A stretch of 34,796 bases of DNA. It comes from Betaproteobacteria bacterium. GTDB taxonomy: Bacteria; Pseudomonadota; Gammaproteobacteria; Burkholderiales; UBA6910. Of this stretch, positions 24,924 to 33,881 are shown in pieces; the first letter of the stretch is position 1; each line of letters begins with the position of its first letter. The position numbers were made by a program, and so were the translations under genes. The notes below the pieces were generated by a model. It saw only the letters and a list, made by a program, of their open reading frames with translations, had not been told where the DNA came from and made no database searches. The stretch spans positions 1 to 34,796 of the forward strand of contig JACPEG010000059.1 of assembly GCA_016183615.1 (NCBI GenBank). The letters run 5' to 3'.

Positions 24924-25302
24924 GGATTGCTCTCTTTTATTTCCCGGGATGCCGGACCTCGGAACCCCGTCGCGCCGGAATTTCATGCCAAAAGGGGGTG
25001 GCTGGGGAAACGCGCGACGGCCTATGCTAGCGAAAAACGCCCCGGCTGAAAAGGCCACCCCGCACCTCGTCATTCCGGCGCCGTCACCCCGGAGCGTTTT
25101 AATCCGGGGCGGAATCCAGCTCCGGCGCTCCCAATTTACTGGGTCCCGGCTTCCGCCGGGACGGCGGCGCGGCGTTAGGCATTTTGGCGATGCTCGATAG
25201 AACCCCTGTTGCGGCAGGGGGTTGCAGCGGGTCGTGCCCTGCCGCGGCGGCGGTTTCTGGTAAAATGGCCGGGCCTGCCCAGCTTCGTCACAAGGAACAA
25301 TC
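24924..25302. other. Divergent trxA/fdxA intergenic region with hairpin repeats
   Basis: There is no gene in these 379 bases. Two hairpins are clear: CCCCGGA (25087-25093) / TCCGGGG (25103-25109), and GTCCCGGC-TTCC-GCCGGGAC (25143-25162), a type of dispersed repeat common in proteobacteria. The trxA promoter must lie at the left end. At the right end an extended -10, TGGTAAAAT (25258-25266), lies 36 bases before fdxA and is its likely promoter. No riboswitch or small RNA was recognised. Confidence 0.6.
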
Positions 25303-25626
25303 ATGACTTATGTCGTTACCGAAACCTGCATCAAGTGCAAGTACACCGACTGCGTGGACGTGTGTCCGGTGGACTGCTTCAGGGAGGGGCCCAATTTCCT
25401 GGTGATCGACCCCGACGAATGCATCGATTGCACGCTGTGCGTCGCCGAGTGCCCGGTGGAGGCCATTTTCGCGGAAGACGACGTTCCGGCAGATCAGAAA
25501 TCCTTCACCGCGCTCAACGCGGAGCTGGCGAAACTCTGGAAGCCCATCGTCGAGAAGAAGGAGGCGCCGCCGGACGCCGACGAGTGGGCGAAGGTGAAAG
25601 ACAAGATCGACAAGCTCGAGCGCTAG
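25303..25626 (+). CDS. fdxA: Seven-iron ferredoxin FdxA
   Basis: FdxA is a soluble electron carrier with one 3Fe-4S and one 4Fe-4S cluster, like Azotobacter ferredoxin I. The protein has 107 residues. Its nine cysteines are at 9, 12, 17, 21, 25, 40, 43, 46 and 50, in [19 protein letters not shown] and [17 protein letters not shown]. The extra cysteine pattern of the first set fits the 3Fe-4S site. The long C-terminal helix region ([15 protein letters not shown]) is typical of the FdxA type. Ribosome site: AAGGAAC, about 6 bases upstream. The redox partner is not visible. Downstream, the addB-like gene follows by 86 bases; its product also appears to carry an iron-sulfur cluster. Confidence 0.96.
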   Translation: MTYVVTETCIKCKYTDCVDVCPVDCFREGPNFLVIDPDECIDCTLCVAECPVEAIFAEDDVPADQKSFTALNAELAKLWKPIVEKKEAPPDADEWAKVKDKIDKLER

Positions 25627-25712
25627 AGCGCTCCCGATTCACGATCCGGCGGGCCGCCCAGTGCGGCCCGCGCCGTTTCCGCCCATTCCCATGAGGTAAC
25701 ATTGCCGGTGGC

Positions 25713-28436
25713 ATGAGTTCCCCCGTCCGCCGCGCGCTTCCCGCTTCGCGGCCGCTGCCAGCGGCCGCTGCCGCAATCCGCGAGGCCTTCCACGCCCGCC
25801 TTCCCGACTTCTCCGGCATCACGGTGCTGCTGCCGACCCTGCGCGCCGCTCCGCCGCTCGCGCGGGAGCTCGCTGCGGCAAGCGGCGTTGCGGTGCTTCT
25901 CCTGCCGCGTCTGGCGACGCTCCCGGACTGGGCCGCCTCGGTGCCGGTTGCGGCGCCCCAAGTCCCCGACAGCCTCCGGGAGCTCGACCTCTACGGCGCA
26001 TTGCGCGAGCGCGGCTGGTTCCGCGACCCGGACCTGTGGCACGTCGTCGGCGAGCTGCGGCGGCTCGCCGACGAGCTGACCCGGCACCGCGTCGCGCTTC
26101 CCGAGAGCGCCGAGGACCTGGCGGCGAAGCTCGAGACCGCCTACCGCGCCAAGGCCGGCGAACCGCTGCGGTTCGAGGCGCGGCTGGTGCACGAGGCCTG
26201 GCGCATTCTGGCAGCAGTGGACGGTCCGCTCGACGGCGTTTCCCGCTACCACCTCCAGCTTCGGCACCTCGCGCAATCCGTGTCGGGCCCCATCGTGGCC
26301 GTGGGCCTCGACCAGCTTACCCCCGCAGAGACGGAATTCCTCGATCGCTGCGCCGCCCGGGTGCCGGTGCTGGCGCTCGATGCCGAGGCGAGGGATGAAT
26401 CGCTTCCCCGGCTGCTGGAGGCGGCGTGGCCGCCGCGGACTGCGAGCGAGTCGCGGCCGGACCTGCGGACGCGCGCACAGGCCTTCGCGGCCGGCGCTCC
26501 CCAGAGCCCGGCTCACGGCCGCGTCGCCCTGTGCGGGGCGGGGAGCCTGGAGCAGGAGGCCCGGGTGGCGGAAACCCAGGTGCGGAGCTGGCTGCTCGCG
26601 GGCAAGGAGCGGATCGCGGTGGTGGCCCAGGACCGGCTTGCGGCGCGGCGGCTGCGGGCGCTGCTGGAACGCGCCCAGGTGCTGGTGGAGGACGAGACCG
26701 GCTGGACCCTTTCCACCGTCGCCGCGACCACCGTGGTGATGCGGCTCCTCGATTGCGTGGCGGGGGATTTCTATCACCAGGATGTTCTCGACCTGCTCAA
26801 GTCGCCGCTGGTCTTCGGGGACCTGGAGGCGGACGCGCGTAAGCAGGCGGTGCACGGGATCGAGCACCTGGTCCGCACCCGCAACGTGATCGGCGGGCTG
26901 CCGGCAGTGCGCGCGGCCGCGCGGGGCCAGGATCTTCCCGCAGAGGGGTTCGCGGTGCTGGACCGGCTGGAAGGGGCGGCGAAGCGCCTGGCGCTGCGCT
27001 CCGCGCCCCTGGGGCTGTGGCTCGACCGCCTGCACGAGGCATTGACGGTCCTCGGCGCCGCGCAGACGCTCGAAGCGGACGCCGCCGGCCGGCAGCTTCT
27101 CGACCTGCTGGGGCGGCTGCGGCGCGAGGTCGGCACCGGCGACCCGAAGATGAAGCTCTCCGAGTGGCGGCGCTGGCTCGACCGCCGGCTCGAGGACGAG
27201 ACCTTCCGCGACCGGGAGGTGAAAAGCCCGGTGGTGTTCACCCACCTCGCCGCCGCCCGGCTGCGGAGCTTCGACGGCGCGGTGCTACTCGGCTGCGACG
27301 CCGTCCACTTTCCGGGGCGCAGCGATGCCGGACTGTTCTTCAATCAGGCGGTGCGCCGGGAGCTGGGACTCCCCGGCCGCGACGACGAGCTGGAGCAGGT
27401 GCGCCGCGATCTCACGGGCCTCATCGCCCGCTCGGGCGAAGTGCTGGTCACCTGGCAGCGGCAGCTCCGCGGCGAGGAGAACCTGGTGAGCCCGCTGTTC
27501 GAGCTGCTCGACGCCTTTCACCGGCTCGCCTACGGCGCCACCCTGATGGACGGCGCCCGGCTGGCGGCGCTGCCCTACGCCGAGCTGCGGCCGGTGCAGG
27601 AAGACGCTCCGCTCGCGGCGCGTGCGCCAGCCCCCGCGCCCGCTGCGCCCGCGCTGCTGTCCGCGAGCGTTTCCGTGAGCGCCTGGGGCAGCCTCATCGC
27701 CTGCCCGTACCAATTCTTTGCGCGCCACCTGCTCAAGCTCAACGAGCTGGACGAAGTGCGCGAGGACGTGGACAAGCGCGATTACGGCGAAATCCTCCAC
27801 GGCATCCTCAAGCGCTTCCACGACTCCCACCCGGTGTTCTCCGCCAGCGATCCGGAAACCCTCGCCGCGCAGCTCTCCGCGGAAAGCGAAAGCGGCTTCG
27901 CGCCCTGCATCGAGGCCAACTACCTGGCCCACGCCTGGCTCACGCGCTGGAAGGCGCTGATCCCCGCCTACGTCGCCTGGCAGCGGGAGCGCGAGGCGCA
28001 GGGCTGGCGCTACGCGGAAGGTGAAGCGGCGCGCGCCGCGGAACTGGGGCCGGTCGCCCTGCGCGGGCGCCTCGACCGGGTGGATCGCCGCGAGACGGCG
28101 GCCGGCGCCGAGTTCGCGGTGCTCGACTACAAGACCCAGAGCGCGCAAACGCTCAAAGCTCGAGTCGAGCCGCCCGGCGAGGACGCGCAGCTTCCGAGCT
28201 ATGCGCTGTTGCAGGGCGCAGTGAGTGAGACCGCGTTCCTGAGCCTGGACAAGGACAAGCCCAGGCCGGTCGCGCCGAAGCTCGAGCCGGCGGAACTCGC
28301 GGCGCGGGAGCGGGAGCGGCTCACCGCAGTCTTCAGCGGCGTGCGCGCGGGGGCGCCGCTCCCCGCCCAAGGCGATGACCGGACCTGCGCCTGGTGCGAG
28401 ATGCAGGGCCTGTGCCGCAGGGCCTACTGGCCATGA
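25713..28436 (+). CDS. addB: AddB-like nuclease/inactivated-helicase subunit, PD-(D/E)XK
   Basis: This 907-residue protein is the likely second subunit of an AddAB-type helicase-nuclease that processes double-strand breaks for RecA. There is no Walker A motif in the N-terminal half, as expected for AddB. C-terminal nuclease: LRGRLDRVD, then VLDYKT with D805 and K807, then QLPSYALL, the order of RecB-family PD-(D/E)XK sites. Four cysteines that fit an AddB-type iron-sulfur cluster are present: C664 (ACPYQFFARHLL) and C892, C895, C901 (CAWCEMQGLC). The next gene overlaps by ATGA, indicating coupled translation. Whether it is orthologous to Bacillus AddB or a lineage-specific form cannot be told by eye. 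Confidence 0.88.
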   Translation: MSSPVRRALPASRPLPAAAAAIREAFHARLPDFSGITVLLPTLRAAPPLARELAAASGVAVLLLPRLATLPDWAASVPVAAPQVPDSLRELDLYGALRERGWFRDPDLWHVVGELRRLADELTRHRVALPESAEDLAAKLETAYRAKAGEPLRFEARLVHEAWRILAAVDGPLDGVSRYHLQLRHLAQSVSGPIVAVGLDQLTPAETEFLDRCAARVPVLALDAEARDESLPRLLEAAWPPRTASESRPDLRTRAQAFAAGAPQSPAHGRVALCGAGSLEQEARVAETQVRSWLLAGKERIAVVAQDRLAARRLRALLERAQVLVEDETGWTLSTVAATTVVMRLLDCVAGDFYHQDVLDLLKSPLVFGDLEADARKQAVHGIEHLVRTRNVIGGLPAVRAAARGQDLPAEGFAVLDRLEGAAKRLALRSAPLGLWLDRLHEALTVLGAAQTLEADAAGRQLLDLLGRLRREVGTGDPKMKLSEWRRWLDRRLEDETFRDREVKSPVVFTHLAAARLRSFDGAVLLGCDAVHFPGRSDAGLFFNQAVRRELGLPGRDDELEQVRRDLTGLIARSGEVLVTWQRQLRGEENLVSPLFELLDAFHRLAYGATLMDGARLAALPYAELRPVQEDAPLAARAPAPAPAAPALLSASVSVSAWGSLIACPYQFFARHLLKLNELDEVREDVDKRDYGEILHGILKRFHDSHPVFSASDPETLAAQLSAESESGFAPCIEANYLAHAWLTRWKALIPAYVAWQREREAQGWRYAEGEAARAAELGPVALRGRLDRVDRRETAAGAEFAVLDYKTQSAQTLKARVEPPGEDAQLPSYALLQGAVSETAFLSLDKDKPRPVAPKLEPAELAARERERLTAVFSGVRAGAPLPAQGDDRTCAWCEMQGLCRRAYWP

Positions 28437-31400
28437 CCGCGCGCGACCTCTACTCTGCGGCCCTCGATCCCCGCACCAACGTGGTGGTCGAGGCCTGTGC
28501 CGGCTCGGGCAAGACCTGGCTCCTGGTCTCGCGCATCGTGCGGCTGCTGCTCGCCGGCGCCAAGCCCTCCGAAATCCTCGCCATCACCTTCACCCGCAAG
28601 GCCGCCCAGGAGATGGAGGCGCGGCTGCGGGAGTGGCTGCGCATGCTGGCGTTGGAGCCGGATGAGAAAGTCCGGGAATTCCTGGTCCACCGCCGCGTTC
28701 CGCCGGCGCAAATCGACGGCCTGCTCGACGACGCGCGGCACCTGCTGGAGGCCTATCTCGCCGCGGAGCCGCCCATCACCATCAGCACCTTCCACAGCTG
28801 GTTCCTGGAGCTGCTGCAGCGCGCTCCCCTGGATTCCGGCGCCGTGGGGCGGGTGTCGCTCATCGAACAGACTTCGGCGCTCATGGAAGAGGCGTGGGGC
28901 GAATTCGCCCAGGGCCTGGGCGCCGGTGAGCGGCGCGAGCTGGCGGCGAAGTTCAATCGATTGCTCGAGCGCTACGGGCTCACCAACACCCGGAAGCTCC
29001 TGATGGCCTTCGTGCGGGAGCGGGTGCGCTGGCAGGCCTACACCCAGGGACAGCGGGAACCGGTCGTATTCGCGCTGCGCGAGTTGCAGAACTTTCTCGG
29101 CGTTGACCCGGAGCGCGACCCGGTGTGCGATCTGCTTGCGGACGGCGAGTTCCGCGACGCGCTGGTGAAATTGCACGACGCGCTCGATCGAGGCAGCAAG
29201 ACCGACCAGGGGCACGCGGAGATGATTGCGGCGGCGCTTGCGAGCGGCGACAGCGAAACGGCCTTTGAGCTGGTGCAGGAGGTGTTCCTCACCGGGAAGG
29301 GGTCCCCGCGCCAGAATATCCCCAAGGCCGCCGAGCGCGCCGGGATCACAGACCGCTATTTGCGGGCACTCGCCGCGCTGGAGTCCACGCTCGCCGCGCG
29401 GATCGAACGCGATGCCTATGCCCTGCACGAAGCGGCGCTTCCCTGCGGGCTGGCACTGGGGGACACCTACCAGGACCTCAAGCGCCAGCGCGACGGCATG
29501 GACTTCGCCGACGTGGAGTGGCGCGCCTGGCAGCTCATCACGCGCTCCGACCACGCCGAGTACATGCAGTACAAGCTCGATGCCCGCTACCGCCACATCC
29601 TGGTGGACGAGTTCCAGGATACCAATCCGGTGCAGTGGCAGATCCTGCGGGCCTGGCTCGCCGCCTCGGCCGAGGTGGACCGCGCGCCGGGCGTGTTCCT
29701 GGTGGGCGACCCCAAGCAGTCCATTTACCGCTTCCGCGGCGCTGAGGCGCGGCTGTTCCGCCTCGGGCAACGCTACCTGGAGGAGCAGCTCGCCGGCCAT
29801 CCTCTCAGCATCCCGGTCACCCGCCGCTGCGCGCCGGCCATCGTCGAAGTGGTGAACGGCGTGTTCCGCAACGAGCCGCGGTTCGAGGATTTCGAGGAGC
29901 ACCAGGCCCACGACCTCGCGCTTCCCGGCCGCGTCGAGGTGCTGCCGCTGGCCCGCGGCGGCGAAGCCCCCTTCGACTGGGCTCAGGACAGGCTTCGACC
30001 AGGCTCAGGACAGGCGCCGGAGCCGCCCGCCCCTTCGACGGGGCTCAGGACAGGCTTCCGCAACCCGCTCACTGCCGCACGTCCCGAGCAGCCCCAGGCG
30101 GCGCGGGAGGAGGAGGCGCGCCAGCTCGTCAGCGGGATCGGCGACATCGTGGGCCGCTGGGTGATCTTTGATGACAAGCGCAAGGGGAACCGCGCCGCCG
30201 GCCACGGCGACATCCTGGTGCTGGTGCGAAGCCGCACGCATCTGCGCACCTACGAGCGGGCGCTGCGGGCGGAGCGCATTCCGTTCCTCACCTCGCGCCA
30301 GGGCGGGCTGCTGGAGACGCTGGAGGCGGCGGACCTCACTGCGCTCCTCGGCTTCCTCATCACGCCCTTCGCCGACCTGCATCTCGCGACCGCGCTGCGC
30401 TCGCCGATCTTTTCCTGCCCGGATGGCGATCTCATCGCGCTGGCCGCGGGCGAGGGCAGCTGGTGGCGGCGCCTCGCCCGCCTCGCCGCAGCGAACGAAG
30501 CGAGCCCTGCGCTCGCCCGGGCCCAGCGACTGCTCGCCGGGTGGCTCAGGCTGGTGGACCGCCTGCCGGTGCACGACCTGCTGGACCGCATCTATTTCGA
30601 GGGCGACGTGCTGCGCCGCTACCGCGACACCGTGCCCGAGGCCATGGGCGAGGCGGTGGAGGCCAACCTGAGGGCGTTCGTGGAGCTGGCGCTCGCGGTC
30701 GATGCCGGGCGCTACCCGAGCCTGCCGCGTTTTCTGGACGAAATGGCGGCGATGCGACGCGCCGAGCCGGAGGATGCGCCCGACGAGGGCGTGGTGGGAG
30801 AGGCGGGCCACGCGGTGCGCATTCTGACGGTGCACGGCGCCAAGGGGCTCGAAGCGCCCATTGTGTGGCTGCTGGATGCCAACGCCGCGGGACACGGGGC
30901 GGAGGCCTACCGGGTGCTCGACGACTGGCCGCCCGAGGCGGAGCGGCCGAACCATTTTTCGCTCATCACCGTGAGGGACGAGCAGGGCGGGGCGCGGGCA
31001 GACCTCCTCGACAAGGAAACCCAACTCGAAGCGCGCGAGGAGCTGAACGTGCTCTACGTCGCCATGACCCGCGCCAGGCAGGCGCTGATCGTGAGCGGGG
31101 CCGAGAACAGCCGGGCCGGGGACGGAAGCTGGTACCGGCGCATCGCCGGCGCCCTCGGCGCCGAGGACGAGGGCGCGGAGCTGGGGCGCGACTTGAGCGA
31201 AATCCCGGTGACGGTGGCGGAGGAAGAGCCGCGGTCCGCCACGGAAGTGTCGCGCGATCCGCGCCTCGCGCAGCCGCATCCCGCCGGCAGCCGCGAGGCC
31301 GCCTTCGCCAGTCCCGAAACCCGCCGTGGCGAACGGCTGCACCTGCTGCTGCAATACCTGGCGCCGCCGGACGCGGTGGCCGACGAAGCCTGGCTCGGCG

Positions 31401-31765
31401 AAAGGCTCGGCGCCGACGAGCAGGAATTCGCGGCCCTCGCCGCCGAGGCCCGGGCCATTCTCGCCGCGCCGGCGCTGCGGCGCTTTTTCGATTCCCGCCA
31501 ATACGTGGCGGCGCGCAACGAGGTGCCCTACATGAGCGCCGGCGGGGAGCTGCGGCGCGTCGACCGCGTCGTCGAATTCGAAAACGAAGTGTGGGTGCTG
31601 GACTACAAGACCGGGGAAGCCGATCGCGGCGCGAGCGCCGCCGCCCTTCTCGGCAGGCACGGCCGCCAGCTCGACGACTATGCCGCGGCCATGGGCGTCT
31701 TCTACCGCGGCAAGACCATCCGCGCGGGAATCATCCTCGGCGACGGCCGGCTGGTGACGCGCTGA
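28433..31765 (+). CDS. addA: AddA-like UvrD helicase-nuclease
   Basis: This 1110-residue protein is the motor subunit of the AddAB-type complex. Motifs: Walker A ACAGSGKT (21-28), AITFTRKAAQEM, ISTFHSWF, Walker B LVDEFQDTN (D392, E393), GDPKQSIYRFRGAE, VHGAKGLEAPIVW, LYVAMTRARQAL. C-terminal nuclease: RVDRVVEF then VLDYKTGE (D1057, K1059). The start ATG 28433 overlaps the addB stop (ATGA). Residues about 513-543 are an insertion made of three copies of a dispersed DNA repeat, in a variable linker after VEVLPLARGGEA and before EEEARQLV. The reading frame stays open, so the enzyme may be functional with a disordered loop. No RecC-like gene is present. Confidence 0.9.
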   Translation: MTARDLYSAALDPRTNVVVEACAGSGKTWLLVSRIVRLLLAGAKPSEILAITFTRKAAQEMEARLREWLRMLALEPDEKVREFLVHRRVPPAQIDGLLDDARHLLEAYLAAEPPITISTFHSWFLELLQRAPLDSGAVGRVSLIEQTSALMEEAWGEFAQGLGAGERRELAAKFNRLLERYGLTNTRKLLMAFVRERVRWQAYTQGQREPVVFALRELQNFLGVDPERDPVCDLLADGEFRDALVKLHDALDRGSKTDQGHAEMIAAALASGDSETAFELVQEVFLTGKGSPRQNIPKAAERAGITDRYLRALAALESTLAARIERDAYALHEAALPCGLALGDTYQDLKRQRDGMDFADVEWRAWQLITRSDHAEYMQYKLDARYRHILVDEFQDTNPVQWQILRAWLAASAEVDRAPGVFLVGDPKQSIYRFRGAEARLFRLGQRYLEEQLAGHPLSIPVTRRCAPAIVEVVNGVFRNEPRFEDFEEHQAHDLALPGRVEVLPLARGGEAPFDWAQDRLRPGSGQAPEPPAPSTGLRTGFRNPLTAARPEQPQAAREEEARQLVSGIGDIVGRWVIFDDKRKGNRAAGHGDILVLVRSRTHLRTYERALRAERIPFLTSRQGGLLETLEAADLTALLGFLITPFADLHLATALRSPIFSCPDGDLIALAAGEGSWWRRLARLAAANEASPALARAQRLLAGWLRLVDRLPVHDLLDRIYFEGDVLRRYRDTVPEAMGEAVEANLRAFVELALAVDAGRYPSLPRFLDEMAAMRRAEPEDAPDEGVVGEAGHAVRILTVHGAKGLEAPIVWLLDANAAGHGAEAYRVLDDWPPEAERPNHFSLITVRDEQGGARADLLDKETQLEAREELNVLYVAMTRARQALIVSGAENSRAGDGSWYRRIAGALGAEDEGAELGRDLSEIPVTVAEEEPRSATEVSRDPRLAQPHPAGSREAAFASPETRRGERLHLLLQYLAPPDAVADEAWLGERLGADEQEFAALAAEARAILAAPALRRFFDSRQYVAARNEVPYMSAGGELRRVDRVVEFENEVWVLDYKTGEADRGASAAALLGRHGRQLDDYAAAMGVFYRGKTIRAGIILGDGRLVTR
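29969..30057 (+). repeat. Three dispersed-repeat copies inside the addA-like gene
   Basis: The motif CTTCGAC-N-GGCTCAGGACAGG occurs at about 29971, 29993 and 30033. It matches a repeat commonly seen between genes in many proteobacteria. Here the copies are read in three different frames, giving PFDWAQDRL, LRPGSGQ and PSTGLRTGF, all without stops. The Pro/Gly-rich peptide has no counterpart in the helicase fold. Confidence 0.85.
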
Positions 31766-31773
31766 GGTGAAGA

Positions 31774-31885
31774 ACTCCCTCCCCCTCGACGCCCAATTTG
31801 CAGGCTCCCTCCCCCTCGATGGGGGAGGGCCGGGGTGGGGGTGAACATACTCCCTCCCCTCAACGGTGAGGGCTGTGAAGAGGGC
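31774..31885. repeat. CCCTCCCC/GGGGAGGG repeat cluster upstream of the ABC gene
   Basis: Copies of CTCCCTCCCC-TCGA-GGGGAGGG followed by GGGGTGGGGGTGA occur at about 31774-31790, 31804-31844 and 31849-31885. The 36-base stretch 31788-31823 recurs with about three mismatches at 33707-33742, after the ABC gene. Read as RNA each copy can form a strong stem. Confidence 0.8.
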
Positions 31886-31905
31886 GTGCAATCATCTATG
31901 CCAGA

Positions 31906-33708
31906 ATGCCCGAAATGACCGACCCGACCGCAACGCCGGTTCTCACCACCCTGAAAAGCTGGCGCCAGCTCGGGCTTCTGGCGGGCTACGTGCGCCCCTA
32001 CCGGTGGCGCCTCGCGGGGGCGCTCGCCGCGCTGGTAGTGGCGGCCGGCGCGCTCCTGGTCCTGGGGCAGGGACTGCGGCAGGTGGTGGACGCCGGGATC
32101 ACCCGCGGCGATCCGGCCGCGCTCGACGCCGCGCTGGCGTTGATGCTCATCGTCACCCTGGTGATGTCGGCTGCCACCTACGCCCGCTTCTACCTGGTGT
32201 CGTGGCTCGGGGAGCGGGTGGTGATGGACATCCGGCGCGACGTGTTCTCGCACCTGCTCACGCTGTCGCCGGGCTGGTTCGAGCAGGCGCGCACCGGCGA
32301 GATGATCTCGCGCCTCACCACCGACACGGCGCTCCTCGAGCAGGTGGTGGGCACCAGCATTTCCATGGCGGCGCGCAATGTCCTGCTCGGGCTGGGCAGC
32401 CTGGCCATGCTCGCCGCCACCAGCCTGCGGCTCACCGGGCTGGTGCTGCTGGTGGTGCCGCTGGTGATCGCCCCCATCGTGCTGTTCGGGCGCCGCGTGC
32501 GGCGGCTGTCGCGGGCGAGCCAGGACCGGGTCGCCGACCTCGGCGCCTACGTGGACGACACGCTGCACGAAATCCGCACCGTGCAGGCCTACGGCCACGA
32601 GCCGGCGGACCGCAATCATTTCGGACTGCGGCTGCAGGCGGCGTTCGACGCGGCGCGAGGTCGCATCCGCCAGCGCGCCGCGCTGATCGCCGCGGTGATT
32701 CTGCTCACCCTCGCCGCCGTGGGGGTGATCCTGTGGATCGGCGGCCACGACGTGCTCGCCGGGCGGCTCACGGCGGGGGAGCTTTCGGCGTTCGTGTTCT
32801 ACGCCGCCATGGTGGCCGGGGCCGCCGGGGCCATCAGCGAGGTGGTGGGCGACCTGCAGCGCGGCGCCGGCGCCGCCGAGCGCCTGCTCGAGATCCTGCA
32901 TACCTCGCCCCAGGTCACCGCGCCCGCCGTGCCCGAGCGGCTGCCCGAGCCGGCGCCCGGGGAAGTGGAGCTGGAGGCGGTCACCTTCTGCTATCCGTCG
33001 CGCCCCGGCCAGCCCGCCCTCGATCGCTTCACCCTGCGGGTCGCGCCCGGCAAGAAAGTGGCGCTGGTGGGACCCTCCGGCGCAGGGAAATCCACCGTGT
33101 TCCAGCTGCTGCGGCGCTTCTACGATCCGCAATCGGGAACGCTGCGCCTGGACGGCGTGGACTTGCGGCTTGCCGATCCCGCCGCGGTGCGCGCGCGCAT
33201 TGCGCTGGTGCCCCAGGAGCCGGCCATTTTCGCCGCGAGCGTGGCGGAGAACGTGCGCTATGGCCGGCCGGGAGCGGGCGATGCGGAAGTGCGCGCCGCC
33301 TGCGAGGCCGCGTTCGCCGCAGAATTCATCGAGCGCCTGCCCCAGGGCTACGACACCTATCTCGGCGAGCGCGGCGTGCGGCTCTCCGGCGGCCAGCGCC
33401 AGCGGGTCGCCATCGCCCGGGCGATCCTGTCCGCGCGGCCGGTGCTGCTGCTCGACGAGGCGACCAGCGCCCTCGACTCCGAGAGCGAGCGCATGGTGCA
33501 GGCCGCCCTGGAGCGGCTCATGCGCGAGCGCACCACCCTGATCATCGCCCACCGCCTGTCCACGGTGAAGCGCGTGGACCGCATCGCCCTGATCGACCAT
33601 GGGCGCCTGGCCGGGCTCGGCACCCACGAGGAGCTGACGCGGGCGAGCGAGCTCTACGCCCGGCTCGCGGCGCTGCAGTTCGGCAGCATTGATCTCCCTG
33701 CCCCGTGA
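31906..33708 (+). CDS. ABC exporter, MsbA/ABCB-type half-transporter
   Basis: This 600-residue protein has a transmembrane domain with about six segments fused to an ATPase domain, the layout of homodimeric exporters of lipids, drugs or peptides. The first segment group includes LAGALAALVVAAGALLVLGQ. ATPase motifs: Walker A GPSGAGKS (389-396), Q-loop VPQEPAIF, signature LSGGQ (493-497), Walker B VLLLDEATSALD (D517, E518), switch histidine IIAHRLST. The substrate cannot be told; MsbA-like lipid export is one option. The start is ATG 31906, or 31915 (MTDPTAT), which overlaps the TGA of a six-codon open frame beginning at 31898. It is flanked on both sides by the same repeat family. Confidence 0.92.
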   Translation: MPEMTDPTATPVLTTLKSWRQLGLLAGYVRPYRWRLAGALAALVVAAGALLVLGQGLRQVVDAGITRGDPAALDAALALMLIVTLVMSAATYARFYLVSWLGERVVMDIRRDVFSHLLTLSPGWFEQARTGEMISRLTTDTALLEQVVGTSISMAARNVLLGLGSLAMLAATSLRLTGLVLLVVPLVIAPIVLFGRRVRRLSRASQDRVADLGAYVDDTLHEIRTVQAYGHEPADRNHFGLRLQAAFDAARGRIRQRAALIAAVILLTLAAVGVILWIGGHDVLAGRLTAGELSAFVFYAAMVAGAAGAISEVVGDLQRGAGAAERLLEILHTSPQVTAPAVPERLPEPAPGEVELEAVTFCYPSRPGQPALDRFTLRVAPGKKVALVGPSGAGKSTVFQLLRRFYDPQSGTLRLDGVDLRLADPAAVRARIALVPQEPAIFAASVAENVRYGRPGAGDAEVRAACEAAFAAEFIERLPQGYDTYLGERGVRLSGGQRQRVAIARAILSARPVLLLDEATSALDSESERMVQAALERLMRERTTLIIAHRLSTVKRVDRIALIDHGRLAGLGTHEELTRASELYARLAALQFGSIDLPAP

Positions 33709-33807
33709 CACCCAATTGGCAGGCCCCCTCCCCCTCGATGGGGTCGGGGTGGGGGTGACAGAAAACTCCCTCCCCCTTGAGGGGGGAGGGCCGGGGTGGG
33801 GGTGAAG
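33709..33807. repeat. CCCTCCCC/GGGGAGGG repeat cluster downstream of the ABC gene
   Basis: Two copies (about 33709-33760 and 33768-33807) of the same element as at 31774-31885. The first shares its leading CCAATTGGCAGGC with CCAATTTGCAGGC upstream of the ABC gene. The strong stem probably ends or protects the ABC transcript. Confidence 0.8.
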
Positions 33808-33849
33808 CTCTCCCCACAGCGACCTGCCAATGTCCCTCCAACCCCCTGC

Positions 33850-33870
33850 TATACTTTCCCGCAGGGAGGA
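33850..33870 (+). promoter_or_regulatory. Promoter and ribosome site of the GcvR-like gene
   Basis: An extended -10 (TGCTATACT; hexamer 33850-33855) is followed by GGAGGA (33865-33870) and the ATG at 33882. No clear -35 is present, which is usual for extended -10 promoters. The gene is therefore separately transcribed from the ABC gene. Confidence 0.6.
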
Positions 33871-33881
33871 GAACAAGTGCC

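Noticed and set aside
24924..25302. Riboswitch or small RNA in the trxA-fdxA gap
   Set aside because: The hairpins match dispersed repeat types and no known aptamer core was seen.
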